Positions 1 to 64,000 of a stretch of DNA of 64,000 nucleotides are shown here, in pieces. The notes below the pieces were generated by a model. It did not search any database, had not been told where the DNA came from, and worked only from the letters and a program-made list of their open reading frames with translations. A program made the position numbers and the translations under genes. Position 1 is the stretch's first letter; each line of letters opens with the position of its first letter. The DNA comes from Piliocolobus tephrosceles. Taxonomy: Eukaryota; Chordata; Mammalia; Primates; Cercopithecidae. The stretch is taken from positions 111,810,393 to 111,874,392 of the forward strand of contig NC_045434.1 in NCBI RefSeq assembly GCF_002776525.5. Direction: 5' to 3'.

Positions 1-1505
1 CCTTGGTGGCTGCTTAGCATCAAGATGAGCAAGAAGGAAGAGGAAAGAGAGTGCTCTGCATTGAGAAGGGAAGCTCACAATACTTGGGAAAACCCCTATA
101 TAGAAACAGAAAATGTCCATTAAAAACATCCTGGCACTTTTCCTCCAAACTGTGTTGTTCCTGTGTCCTTTCCCACAGGTGTGTTGAGGGACTGTGGTGC
201 CCATGGGCTCATGATTGTTCATCTGTTGTCCTTGCCCCTACCACAAAGGAGGTACTGTCAGGATTGGGGGACTGGAAGGAGGATCAGTCAGCTCCTTATC
301 CCTCCTGATATACAGCTGGGCTTCCACTACGAGGGCATGCTGAGGATACATTGGCCTCTGGTCTTAAATCAGGACTTGTTGCCTGGCTGTCTTATTATCC
401 TGCTTGAACAAGAGTGGAGGCAACACATCCTGCCTCCTGGTATTCCATAATGCATGTGTCATAGCATTGAGGCACATGATAGTTATATTAGAAGCCTAAA
501 GAAATAAAATATTGGTGCTGAAAAGCAAATTGTAAATTTCTTATTTTGATTAATTTTTAAACTTCTAGTAGAATTTCTTTAAGCATAGCTCAGTTTTTTC
601 TAGAATTTGAGTTGTACCCTAATTTCCATGATTTACCCTTTTATCTTAGATAGTTGGTATCTCCAAGATTTCTTTTTTTCTTTTTTTTTTTTTTGAGACA
701 GAGTCTCGCTCTGTCACCCAGGCTGGAATGCAGTGGTGCAATCTTGGCTCACAGCAACGTCCGCCTCCCAGGTTCAGGCAATTCTTATGCCTCAACCTCC
801 CAAGAAGCTGGGACTACAGGCATGTGCCACCATGCCCAGCTAATTTTTGTGTTTTAAGTAGAGACAGGGTTTCACCATGTTAGCCCGGCTGGTCTCGAAC
901 TCCTGACCTTAAGTGATCTGCCCACCTCAGCCTCCCAAAGTGCTGTAATTACAGGCATGGGCCACCATGCCCAGCCGTCTTCAAGATTTCTCATATGGCT
1001 TTCTGAGACTCCCTAGACTCTTGTAGTAATCCATCCAGAATCATTTCCTCATGCATAGTTTTTGGTAGATAAAGTACTGAAAAAATGAATTTCATGAAGA
1101 ACCAACAACAAGGAGAAGAAAAAGACAGACAGACATGACACAGTGACCTCTATGAGAACACCCACACTATTCTAACCTCTGTAAGGAGAAAAGGGAGAAG
1201 GTTCTTGCCTGAGAGTATCTTACAATAGTATGGATACAATATAGTTAAAGCCTTCTTTTATTTTAATGTGTATTTGAGTAGTCAGCCTCACTGCTTCAGT
1301 GGAGGTGATGGGGATCATCCCAACAAAATGAGCTGAGGACTTTCTCATCATTCTCAGCCCTAGTACCTAGATCCTTCTAGACTTTGGGGAGTACTACAAA
1401 GTAGGGTTATCAAAAGTCTTTTAGGTGTTGGCTTAATCTTGAACACATATCAGTATGTGATTGGAGTATCTTTTTGATTTATGGAATGCTTTTTTCTCTC
1501 TCCAG
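1..1505 (+). other. SORT1: 3' part of SORT1 intron 2
   Basis: No exon 2 sequence (the stretch expected just before [10 protein letters not shown]) occurs here, so this is the tail of intron 2. Apart from one antisense Alu at 672-976 I see nothing recognisable; the rest looks like single-copy intron. The pyrimidine-rich run ending TCTCTCCAG at 1505 is the exon 3 acceptor. Confidence 0.85.
672..976 (-). mobile_element. Alu (antisense), intron 2
   Basis: Full-length dimeric Alu read in reverse: a T run, then GAGACAGAGTCTCGCTCTGT, ending ATGCCCAGCC. CAAGATTTCT on both sides is the target-site duplication. Confidence 0.95.
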
Positions 1506-57079
<55,574 letters not shown>

Positions 57080-57157
57080 CTCTTCAGAGGAGCTGGACCC
57101 AGCGTGAATGGTGGAACCACAGTACCTCTTACACTCCCTGTGGCTCCAACTTCGGGA

Positions 57158-57163
57158 AATAAA
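57158..57163 (+). terminator. SORT1: Very early AATAAA after the SORT1 stop
   Basis: The hexamer AATAAA in GGGAAATAAATTTCC lies only about 80 bases after the stop codon. A hexamer alone is weak evidence; listed because use would remove almost the whole 3'UTR. Confidence 0.2.
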
Positions 57164-58345
57164 TTTCCCATTGCGAGGGACCCAGCTCTGTTTCTGCTGC
57201 TTCCATCAAAGCCAAAAGGACCTACATTAAAGAAATGCAGGGTGGGGGTGGGGAACCCTGAGCACTTTTTTACAATTGGCTCTGAGAAGAAGGGGGACAT
57301 TTTAAATTCTTTAACTTCTTATTTCTCGTCCTGTCTCTTTGCAAAGTATGGGCTTTTGTTTTTGTTTTTTAAGGGAAATGAAATGGAATTCGAAGGGACC
57401 TTTTCACTAACCTCACTTCTGTGTGTTCTGCATGGCGCCTGCCCCAGGGCATCTGCCAACTCCAGCATCAGCTCTCCCAGTGTACTTGGTACCATCCCTG
57501 GGCTCTGCTGGCGAGACGAAGCAGCTGTAGAGATGAAAACAGGCTGCAGAGGCTGGCACAGCCTGGCCGGCTTTTCTCCATCTGGGGACAGTCCTTCTCC
57601 AAGAACACTGCACACCAGCTCCTCACACAGATCCCACTTCCTTTTTTTGTGTTTTTCAGAGACCACAGACCACAGTGATTTTTCTTTTCCCATGTTTAAT
57701 TAGGCAATACCCTTGTTAATTGCCCTTTGGCAACTAAGTTAAACATGTGCTTCCCACACAGTAAATCAGGAAGACTTACAGGGCAATATTTTTAACTTGG
57801 GGCAGGAAGAAGGGAGCAGCAGAGAATTGACTAGATTTAGCACCTATTAAAACTCTTGCTTCTTCTGAGATCTTTCAAGCTGTGCTTTGTGTGTGTGCCA
57901 GTGGACTTACTCAAGGACAGGGTACAGACTTAGCTGGAAGTCTGCCCAGGCTGAATGATCTCTTCCCTAGAGTTGATTGTCGGGTACACAGTGTGGCCCC
58001 CCCGAAGACGGAACCTCACAGTCTTCCCTGTTCGCTTTTTAACTGTCATGTGGCTCATTGCTGAATCATGTCAATGGCTGCCTGTCTGCTGCTTCTTAGG
58101 TTGCTGTTGTACATGGAACCAGGACTAGAGATTTTTTCAGATGTATAGACTTAAAAAATTAGAATTTCATTACCAGGCTCTCCTTCTCACCACTTTTTTT
58201 GGCTTCACCAAGTAATTTGTTGATATGAAAATTTTGGAGGAACCAGTTGGAAACACATTTCCAGTCTAGATGATGCTTTGTGTAGATGCATTGATTTCTT
58301 ATTTTGAATTGAAAAAAGTTTTCCATTTGATACTTCTCTAAATTA

Positions 58346-58351
58346 AATAAA
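58346..58351 (+). terminator. SORT1: Possible proximal poly(A) signal in SORT1 3'UTR
   Basis: An AATAAA hexamer lies in AATTAAATAAATTATAG about 1.27 kb after the stop codon. Use would give a much shorter 3'UTR. There is no proof of use. Confidence 0.3.
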
Positions 58352-58734
58352 TTATAGAATGTAGTTGGGTGAATTTTGGGGTGCCCATATAGTAATGGAA
58401 AGCTGTAATAATTAGTTTTAATACAGCTTGAATATTTGCTATATAGGAATGTAGTATGGAAAGTTTTGGTCTTACTGTAGCTACTGTGCGGGTCACAGTT
58501 TATCCCAGTGATTATGACTGGGACATTCTTTGGTAGATACCATTTGCTACTAGTTTATTTTGTGGCTAGAAAGTCAGGTTTTTTTTGTTTTTTTTTTTTT
58601 AAGTGCCAAATTAACTTTCGTCAGAATGTGAGCAGATGGCTAAGTTCTCTCCTCCCCAGAATGGATTAACAGCTGCGTGGAAAGTGGGGGAGAGAGTGGA
58701 TGGAGACTTTTAGAGACATTGAAACTGCAGTAGA

Positions 58735-58789
58735 ATTAAATGAGTCAGGGAGCTTTATTTTCTAACGGAAGCTCACTGACTCATTTAAT
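58735..58789 (+). promoter_or_regulatory. Long 3'UTR hairpin with two opposed AP-1-type heptamers
   Basis: The 19-nt arms 58735-58753 and 58771-58789 pair at 18 of 19 positions (one G-A mismatch) around a 17-nt loop. The left arm contains TGAGTCA (58741-58747) and the right arm TGACTCA (58777-58783), both the consensus AP-1/TRE heptamer. It could act as an RNA structure or as a DNA element; function is unknown. Confidence 0.6.
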
Positions 58790-58792
58790 AAA
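58787..58792 (+). terminator. SORT1: Possible proximal poly(A) signal at hairpin edge
   Basis: An AATAAA hexamer whose first three bases belong to the 3' arm of the strong hairpin 58735-58789. If the hairpin folds in RNA, it could mask or expose this signal. Use is unproven. Confidence 0.3.
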
Positions 58793-60528
58793 TGGGCAGT
58801 TGTTGCGAAGATAATTAATATGGTTAGGGCTGGAGTGCACTGGTCTTTTTGCTAATTCATTTTGCATGGTTTTAAAATTAAAAATAATTCCAAAGATACG
58901 CCAGCTCACAAATGAAAGCGTCAGCCTCTGTCCTACCCTCCCTCCTGCCCAAACCACTTTGGTGCCCATAAAAGAACTGTTTACACCACTTACCTTTCTC
59001 CCAGCATGTACTCACTGTGGGTAGATGCACCAATACATGGTAATCCTCTTACTCATTTTAAGACGTAAGAAACTTAATATTCTTCTCTAACCCATATACG
59101 ATTACCAGTGGAGCTAGCCATTGGTAATGGCTATTATAAGCTCTTCACTTATAATGATATCTGGGATTTCTGTGGAACTTGGCAAATGTTCAGAGCACCT
59201 TCACTCACATAATGTCATTTGAACCTCACATTGTTCTTGGGATGGAGTCAGTTGTTCAGGGTTCCCATGTGTGTGATAAGCAGTACTGGCTGGCTGTCTT
59301 CAGAACTCCTGGAAATCTTTATGCATTTGAGTGCTGACCACTTTGAGCAGGGCAGCCTTCATGTAGATGACTTGCTGTTCTTTATGACAGGGATCAGTGG
59401 CATTTGTTTCCGAGCAGTATTTAGCACCTTTTTGCCACCTTGGTGAACAGAAAATTGTATTTTCCTGTCTTTCATGACTGAAAACAAAAGTAATGGGAAT
59501 TATGTATTTGCAGAAACTGCCCTTCCCCTCATTGAGGGTCACTGCTCAAGAGTGCAGAAGTGGACTCTCCACTGATGGGTCTCCCTCCCCATCCTGATTT
59601 CCACCCCAGGCTGGCTAGCTCCATTGGTTTGAAGACTGACAGCCAGCCTGACTCATTCTCATTATTGGCTAGTTAGCTTTCTTTATCAGCCTGCTCACTC
59701 ACAAATGTATGTCCTCAGCCAGAGAGTAAGACAGCCCAAATCCGTTACAGCTTTAAAAAAAAATAGATTTCTAATTTGCCCTACTCATGTTAGGAACATT
59801 ATCTTTGAAGGTAAAACATAGTATATCATTGTGTAAACTCCCAGGCTTGATGTAGCAGAAGAGATCATTTCTGGAGGCTTCAGCAATGGAATTTAGCATT
59901 ATAAGAGAGATTGAACATACCAGTCCAAAGTGGTCCGAGTTGTTAAATCCAGGTAGGGAACTCACTCTTCTTTCTGCTCTGGGCCTAAGGGGGCATTGGG
60001 CTTTAGTGAGACCACAGACCAGGCTGGTCTCTCCTGGAGGCTGTTAATTCAATGGCAACTCTATTTCAAAGAATAAAAGCCTTTGGAGAGTTGCGGCAGT
60101 TCTGGGGGTGGGCTCAGGAGAGTCCGTAGATCAGCTGTAACTGGAACTTGGAATCGGTGTCTGCCTCTGAATGGACTTCCCACCTCCTCTCTCTTGCTCT
60201 GAGGCTTGCCTCTGGGCCTCTCCATGCCCAAGCTGCCTTTCATCCCTGACAGGCTGGTAATGTGCTGACCACCTCCAGCTCCTGCCTCGAGTCTGTAAAC
60301 CAGAGCTGGTTCTCTCATGACCTTCGTCACGATACCAGGATACGAAGAGGAGCCCGGGGCCATCCACACCCACCCTAGGGTAACAGGGCTGGCCTGGCAT
60401 TAGTCATTATTTAGTTTCCAGGCCAACCATCCAGGTAGAGATTCCCTCTTTCCTTTGAGCAGCGCTCTCAAGAGCCTGTCCACAATGACCTAGAGTGCAT
60501 CCTGCTCACTGTGAGTGTAGGGCGACAC

Positions 60529-60581
60529 TATACATATATAAACTGTATAGTGTACATGGTAATGAGTTATTGCTATGCCCC
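60529..60581 (+). repeat. 53-bp 3'UTR direct repeat, copy 1
   Basis: This block is identical over 53 bases to 61050-61102; flanks differ on both sides. The copy overlaps a 9-bp perfect stem (60525-60533 with 60545-60553, loop of 11). It begins TATACATATATAAACTG and ends TATTGCTATGCCCC. Confidence 0.9.
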
Positions 60582-61049
60582 TTGCCCCTATATTCATCCA
60601 GGATACTTGGAACTGCTGAAATAGGAAGGGATTCGGCTTTCAACTTTGCTGCCATCTTCCCTAAGGCAGGAAAATGAACATGGACTTAAATGTCCTTTGA
60701 AAAAAAACCAAAGTTTTAAGATTTGCTGTGTGATGAAGTGACAGGGAGGGCCAGAGTTAGCAGGTGCCAGACTTTCTGTTCCATCTGCCACGGGTTCGTC
60801 CAGCTCAGGTAGCTCTAGGAGCACCATCCTGCCCTAACAGAGCCCAGGCCTTCCCCTCATGAAGCATCACTGAAATAGCAGGAACATGTTGATGTCTTAG
60901 TTAGGTTGCATTACAATAACAAGAGTCAGAAAATTAATTCGAAACAACTTGGCAGTATGCATTTCTTCACACCAGTACATTCTTAAATGTACTTGTTTAT
61001 AAGGAATAACAAACTAATCTGTACCTTTATATATATGTGTGTGTACATA

Positions 61050-61102
61050 TATACATATATAAACTGTATAGTGTACATGGTAATGAGTTATTGCTATGCC
61101 CC
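61050..61102 (+). repeat. 53-bp 3'UTR direct repeat, copy 2
   Basis: Exact match to 60529-60581, 521 bp downstream. It is preceded by a TA/TG-rich patch (61030-61050) that may have seeded a template switch. Perfect identity suggests recent duplication or an assembly duplicate. Confidence 0.9.
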
Positions 61103-61494
61103 AGATCCTTAATGTAGTTCTCATCCTCCGCATGCCCTCAGCCACAAGTGGGTGACTGACAGCTCCCTGATGATTTGGCCCACCTCCTGTGTTCGGACCT
61201 CTAGGGAGGAGGGTTTTGGTTATATTCTCCTTTTCCTCCTGCACAGAAATGCTCAGGGTCCCCATGTGCCTGTTGTTCAACCCTCTCTCTTGTTCCCTTT
61301 CTGAGCATGTGGTCCTTCCCCCAAGCTGTGGGACATCTGCCTTCCTACGAAAGTGTAAAGCAGTATTAAGATCATTACTGCATGTGCCCTAAAAACCCAA
61401 GTTTTCTATTCCCTTGGGACAGAAAATTGCATGTGAGGTGGGATAATCGAGTTTCAGTGACCCACATCAGTTACACATTAAAGCCAGGCCCCAT

Positions 61495-61618
61495 AATAAA
61501 ATTCCACAAAATGGAAATAAAACTCAAATTTCTTTAGCATTGTGTAAATAAATCTGAATGTGTTTAACTTTGTACTGGTAATTTTCTGTATATTTGGAAT
61601 ATTTGGGTTAAAAATAAA
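61495..61618 (+). terminator. SORT1: Distal poly(A) signal cluster of SORT1
   Basis: Four AATAAA hexamers occur at 61495, 61516, 61547 and 61613. The last is followed by a plausible cleavage zone around 61630-61645 and T/GT-rich sequence, so I take it as the main 3' end. No RNA evidence is available here. Confidence 0.75.
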
Positions 61619-62344
61619 ACAGACTGGACTTTGTTACCTAACCTACTGAAATGACTAAGTTACAGTTTGTTAATATGATACTGTTTCCAGTTTTCTAGCT
61701 TCAGAATCAGACTCCAGCAATCAGAGAACAGGCCAATTAAAGAGCCAGGACTGTACATTTATAGCATGAAATGTATTCGGTCATCTATGAGGAAAACGGC
61801 TCACAAAATGTGAGCCATAAATTACCTAATTTTCTTGCTCTTTGTGCTCATACAGCTCTTCCTCCTGTGGGTGTGTGTACGACCAGTGCCTAGAAAGTCT
61901 AGGCACCCACCCCACATACCTTCACAGGTTTCAGTTGCTACACTGTTCCTTCTGGACACAGCAAGAGATAATTACTCCTTGAATTCTGTGTTCTTTTCAG
62001 CAGGTTTGACACCTGGCGGCACTGAGAAGTTCAGCTTTGTAACTTCCCATCTGCCCCTCTTACATTTCTCTTGCTGTTCATACTGGCCCTTGTCCATTTC
62101 ATTTAAGGACCTTGCAAAGCGTTTAAGAGAGGTTCCTGCCCACCCGTCTGGAACCATTAGCCATCCTACCCTGCTAGCCTGGGGCAATATTCCATGTAAT
62201 ACTCCAGCATCTTGGTCTGAAGATGACAGGGCAAAGCCCTTGTTCCTGAGGCCACCATCTGATGGAAGAGTTTCTACACCAGGACATTATCGAAGGTCGT
62301 TGTTATTTGAAGGAATTCTATCTAACATGGTATTCTAAGATTTC

Positions 62345-62455
62345 CTGTACCAGAATCACTAGGTTGGTTTTTTAGGTGCAGATTTCTGGATACCACCCCA
62401 GACCTATTGAATTAGACTTTCTGATGGGCAAAGCTTAGGAACCTGCATCTTAAAG
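62345..62455. mobile_element. Possible hAT-Charlie MER fragment
   Basis: CCAGAATCACTAGGTTGG, GGTGCAGATTTCTGGATACC ACCCCAGACCTATTGAATTA and GGAACCTGCATCTTAA recall a hAT-type MER element. Family not certain. Confidence 0.4.
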
Positions 62456-62869
62456 TTGATTATTTACACCTTCGTTCCAACAAAGGGCTAAGATTCAGCC
62501 TGGGCCAATTTCCTCACCAAAAGATGGGTTACATGTTGTATAAAAGGGGGTGTATTTGGGGTCTCCTGGCTAGGGGACTGTCCACACTTAACAGGGCCTT
62601 GGCTGGGTCAGGCAAGAAAAATAGCTCAGGAAGACCTTCAAACTAGTTCTGATATGGCAAAAACCCAGTCTTCTGCCAACCAAACCAGCCCCATAGGCCA
62701 TCCAAGGCCCCAATAAACAGATTGTCCTGGACCTCAGCCCCTATACCAGTTACAAAGAGGGTGCGCTTCTGTCACCCCAAGATAACACAGGCTCCTGGGA
62801 TCTTACCAATTACCCCAAAATTGAGGGCAAAATAAGTAAGAAGTCAGTCCATTCATTCAACTGCACCCA

Positions 62870-62985
62870 TTTTTTTTTTCATGAAAAAAATAACGGGCTG
62901 GCAGGGGCTGCGGGAACCCTGTACTTTCCACTCAACTTTGCTGTGACTTTAAAACTGCTCTAAAATTAAAGCATTTTAAAATGCA
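62870..62985 (+). mobile_element. Possible L1 3' tail fragment
   Basis: GGGAACCCTGTACTTTCCAC TCAACTTTGCTGTGAC and AAAACTGCTCTAAAATTAAAG resemble the 3' end of old L1 families. Confidence 0.45.
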
Positions 62986-63119
62986 GAGGGATACTGGCTT
63001 CTGGAGATAAGAAGGTAGGAGTATGACAGGAAAGCGGCAGTGGCCATGGCATGTACAACACGTATAGAAAGATGGTTTGCTAAGTCTGGAAATCCTACTA
63101 ATGTGACTAGTACCTGCTG

Positions 63120-63315
63120 TGAGCTGGCTGCTTTCCTATAGATTGTATCCTTTTATCCTCAACACAATCATGGCATCATCCCTTGTTTCACAGGCTGGGA
63201 CCTGAGACTCTGAGTTGGTGATTTGCCCACAGTCCCAGCTGGTGAGTGAGTGGTACAGCCAGAAGTCACACACAGGTCCTCTGAGCTCGCCTCCCTCTAC
63301 CACTGCTGCCTCTCC
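63120..63315 (-). mobile_element. MIR element (antisense)
   Basis: ATCCTCAACACAATCATGGC, TTGTTTCACAGGCTGGGACC and GATTTGCCCACAGTCCCAGC fit a reversed MIR. Confidence 0.65.
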
Positions 63316-63394
63316 CTTTATTTGTACTTCAGCTCATAGGCAAGGCAGCCATTGACAGCTCTCAAGGGGGGAAGTGCTGGGCTGACCTAAAAAT

Positions 63395-63575
63395 AGCTTA
63401 CATTTATCAAGCACTTAGTCGGGTACACTCTGCTAAGCACTTTACAGAGATTACCTCTTTAATCCTCACAACGACCCTATGGTTATAATTATCTCCATTT
63501 TACAGAGGAGGAAACAGACTGAAGAGAGACTGCGATGTGTTGTGAGTCACACAGCTAGTTGGTGACAGAGCCCCA
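63395..63575 (-). mobile_element. MIR element (antisense)
   Basis: TAGCTTACATTTATCAAGCA, TTTAATCCTCACAACGACCC, CCATTTTACAGAGGAGGAAA and GTCACACAGCTAGTTGGTGA, a well-preserved reversed MIR. Confidence 0.85.
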
Positions 63576-64000
63576 AGTGGTGCCCGGGCAGCCAGTGTGA
63601 GTGCAGTCTCCACCTACCACTGCACTGTGCCCGCTGCCCCCTGGGGAGCGGGGGAGGATGGGACAGGCCCTGTAAAGGTCGAGTTGATAAGACTTTACAA
63701 CTCATTGAATGTGGGAGCAGAGGGAGAAAGAGCAGTTCAGGCATTGCTGTGAGTTAGCTGATCCTGGGCCCCTTCTTTGGGACCTGAATGCCCTGTGGGA
63801 TGAACTGGAGGACAGGAGCAGAGATGTCACTCAACCCTCCCAACACAAATCAGAGGTCCCTTGTGGATGGTCTGTGTTCAAGCTCTCCCTCCTTCCCTGG
63901 TGCTGTGGGGGGGTGTCATCTCTCTCTCGAGATAACCGGGCCACCTCAGTCCTCCTCCTGGGGCTATTCTTGGCTGCTCTTTGATCCTCCTCTCTCCCCC

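Larger units (their letters stand above)
57080..61640 (+). other. SORT1: SORT1 3' untranslated region
   Basis: About 4.6 kb from the stop codon to the last poly(A) signal cluster, consistent with the long human SORT1 3'UTR. Unlike the introns it contains no Alu or L1; it has short T runs (58580-58600), several AATAAA hexamers, a long hairpin (58735-58789), a duplicated 53-bp block (60529-60581 and 61050-61102) and a TA/TG-rich patch near 61030. Open frames inside it resemble nothing I know and I treat them as chance. The exact 3' end is inferred. Confidence 0.85.
61641..64000 (+). other. Intergenic region downstream of SORT1
   Basis: No exon is recognisable. In human the next gene this way is MYBPHL, in the same orientation, about 2.5 kb beyond SORT1, so its first exon should lie just outside. 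Visible content: a hAT-like remnant near 62345, an L1-like tail near 62870 and two MIRs (63120-63315, 63395-63575). The open frame at 61835-62338 begins with a hydrophobic stretch but matches nothing I know. Confidence 0.6.

Noticed and set aside
1..1505. Search for SORT1 exon 2
   Set aside because: No reading frame encodes the expected segment preceding [10 protein letters not shown], so exon 2 lies upstream of the window.
57104..57703. 199-codon open frame in the SORT1 3'UTR
   Set aside because: It begins 25 bp after the stop codon, has no known similarity or domain, and its composition resembles UTR. Treated as chance.
61835..62338. 167-codon open frame beginning with a signal-peptide-like hydrophobic stretch, just after SORT1
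   Set aside because: No recognisable domain, no clear promoter or splice context, and it lies in intergenic DNA near repeat remnants. A frame of this length can arise by chance; RNA evidence would be needed.
63706..64000. Possible first exon or promoter of MYBPHL at the right edge
   Set aside because: No match to the MYBPHL start as I remember it. Human spacing suggests it begins just outside the window.

Overview
This window is nuclear DNA from a primate. About fifty Alu copies, old L1, L2, MIR, MER and MLT1 fragments and GT-AG introns fill it. Several of the youngest Alus carry variants (a CCGGAT/GATCCGGCC block and CTAG instead of CTAA before the T-rich arm) that I associate with Old World monkey AluYR elements, so a macaque- or baboon-like species is my best guess; this is an inference.

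The only protein-coding gene I can support is SORT1 (sortilin), on the + strand. Exons 3 to 20 of the 20-exon human model are all visible, each with AG/GT borders and matching phases. They join into 709 codons plus a stop, which are residues 123-831 if exons 1-2 encode 122 residues as in human. Exons 1-2 (signal peptide, propeptide, furin site) lie upstream of the window. Exons 3-14 carry the ten-bladed beta-propeller with its Asp-box motifs, exons 14-17 the cysteine-rich 10CC region and stalk, exon 18 the transmembrane helix, and exons 18-20 the sorting tail with YSVL and an acidic-cluster dileucine. The stop codon is at 57077-57079, and a repeat-poor 3'UTR of about 4.6 kb runs to a cluster of poly(A) signals near 61.6 kb.

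Layout: 1-1505 is the end of intron 2; 1580-15261 is the 13.7 kb intron 3; 15262-30367 holds exons 4-10; intron 11 (34516-43417) contains a long antisense L1 with nested Alus; 43418-47871 holds exons 12-15; 53146-57079 holds exons 16-20; 57080 to about 61640 is the 3'UTR; 61641-64000 is intergenic, where human MYBPHL would be expected to start just beyond the edge.

Most interesting points: (1) intron 17 contains a fully open 99-nt cassette, corresponding to the TDP-43-regulated exon 17b, with a GU-rich tract at its acceptor and a competing acceptor 25 nt upstream that would cause truncation; (2) intron 17 also carries a decayed partial copy of exon 16 and its donor; (3) the 3'UTR has an exact 53-bp direct duplication and a 19-bp-stem hairpin holding two opposed AP-1-type heptamers and touching a poly(A) signal; (4) intron 3 has two nearly identical Alu foldback palindromes, one inside an insertion flanked by 23-bp direct repeats. 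I see no prokaryotic-type system, CRISPR array, tRNA or rRNA gene.
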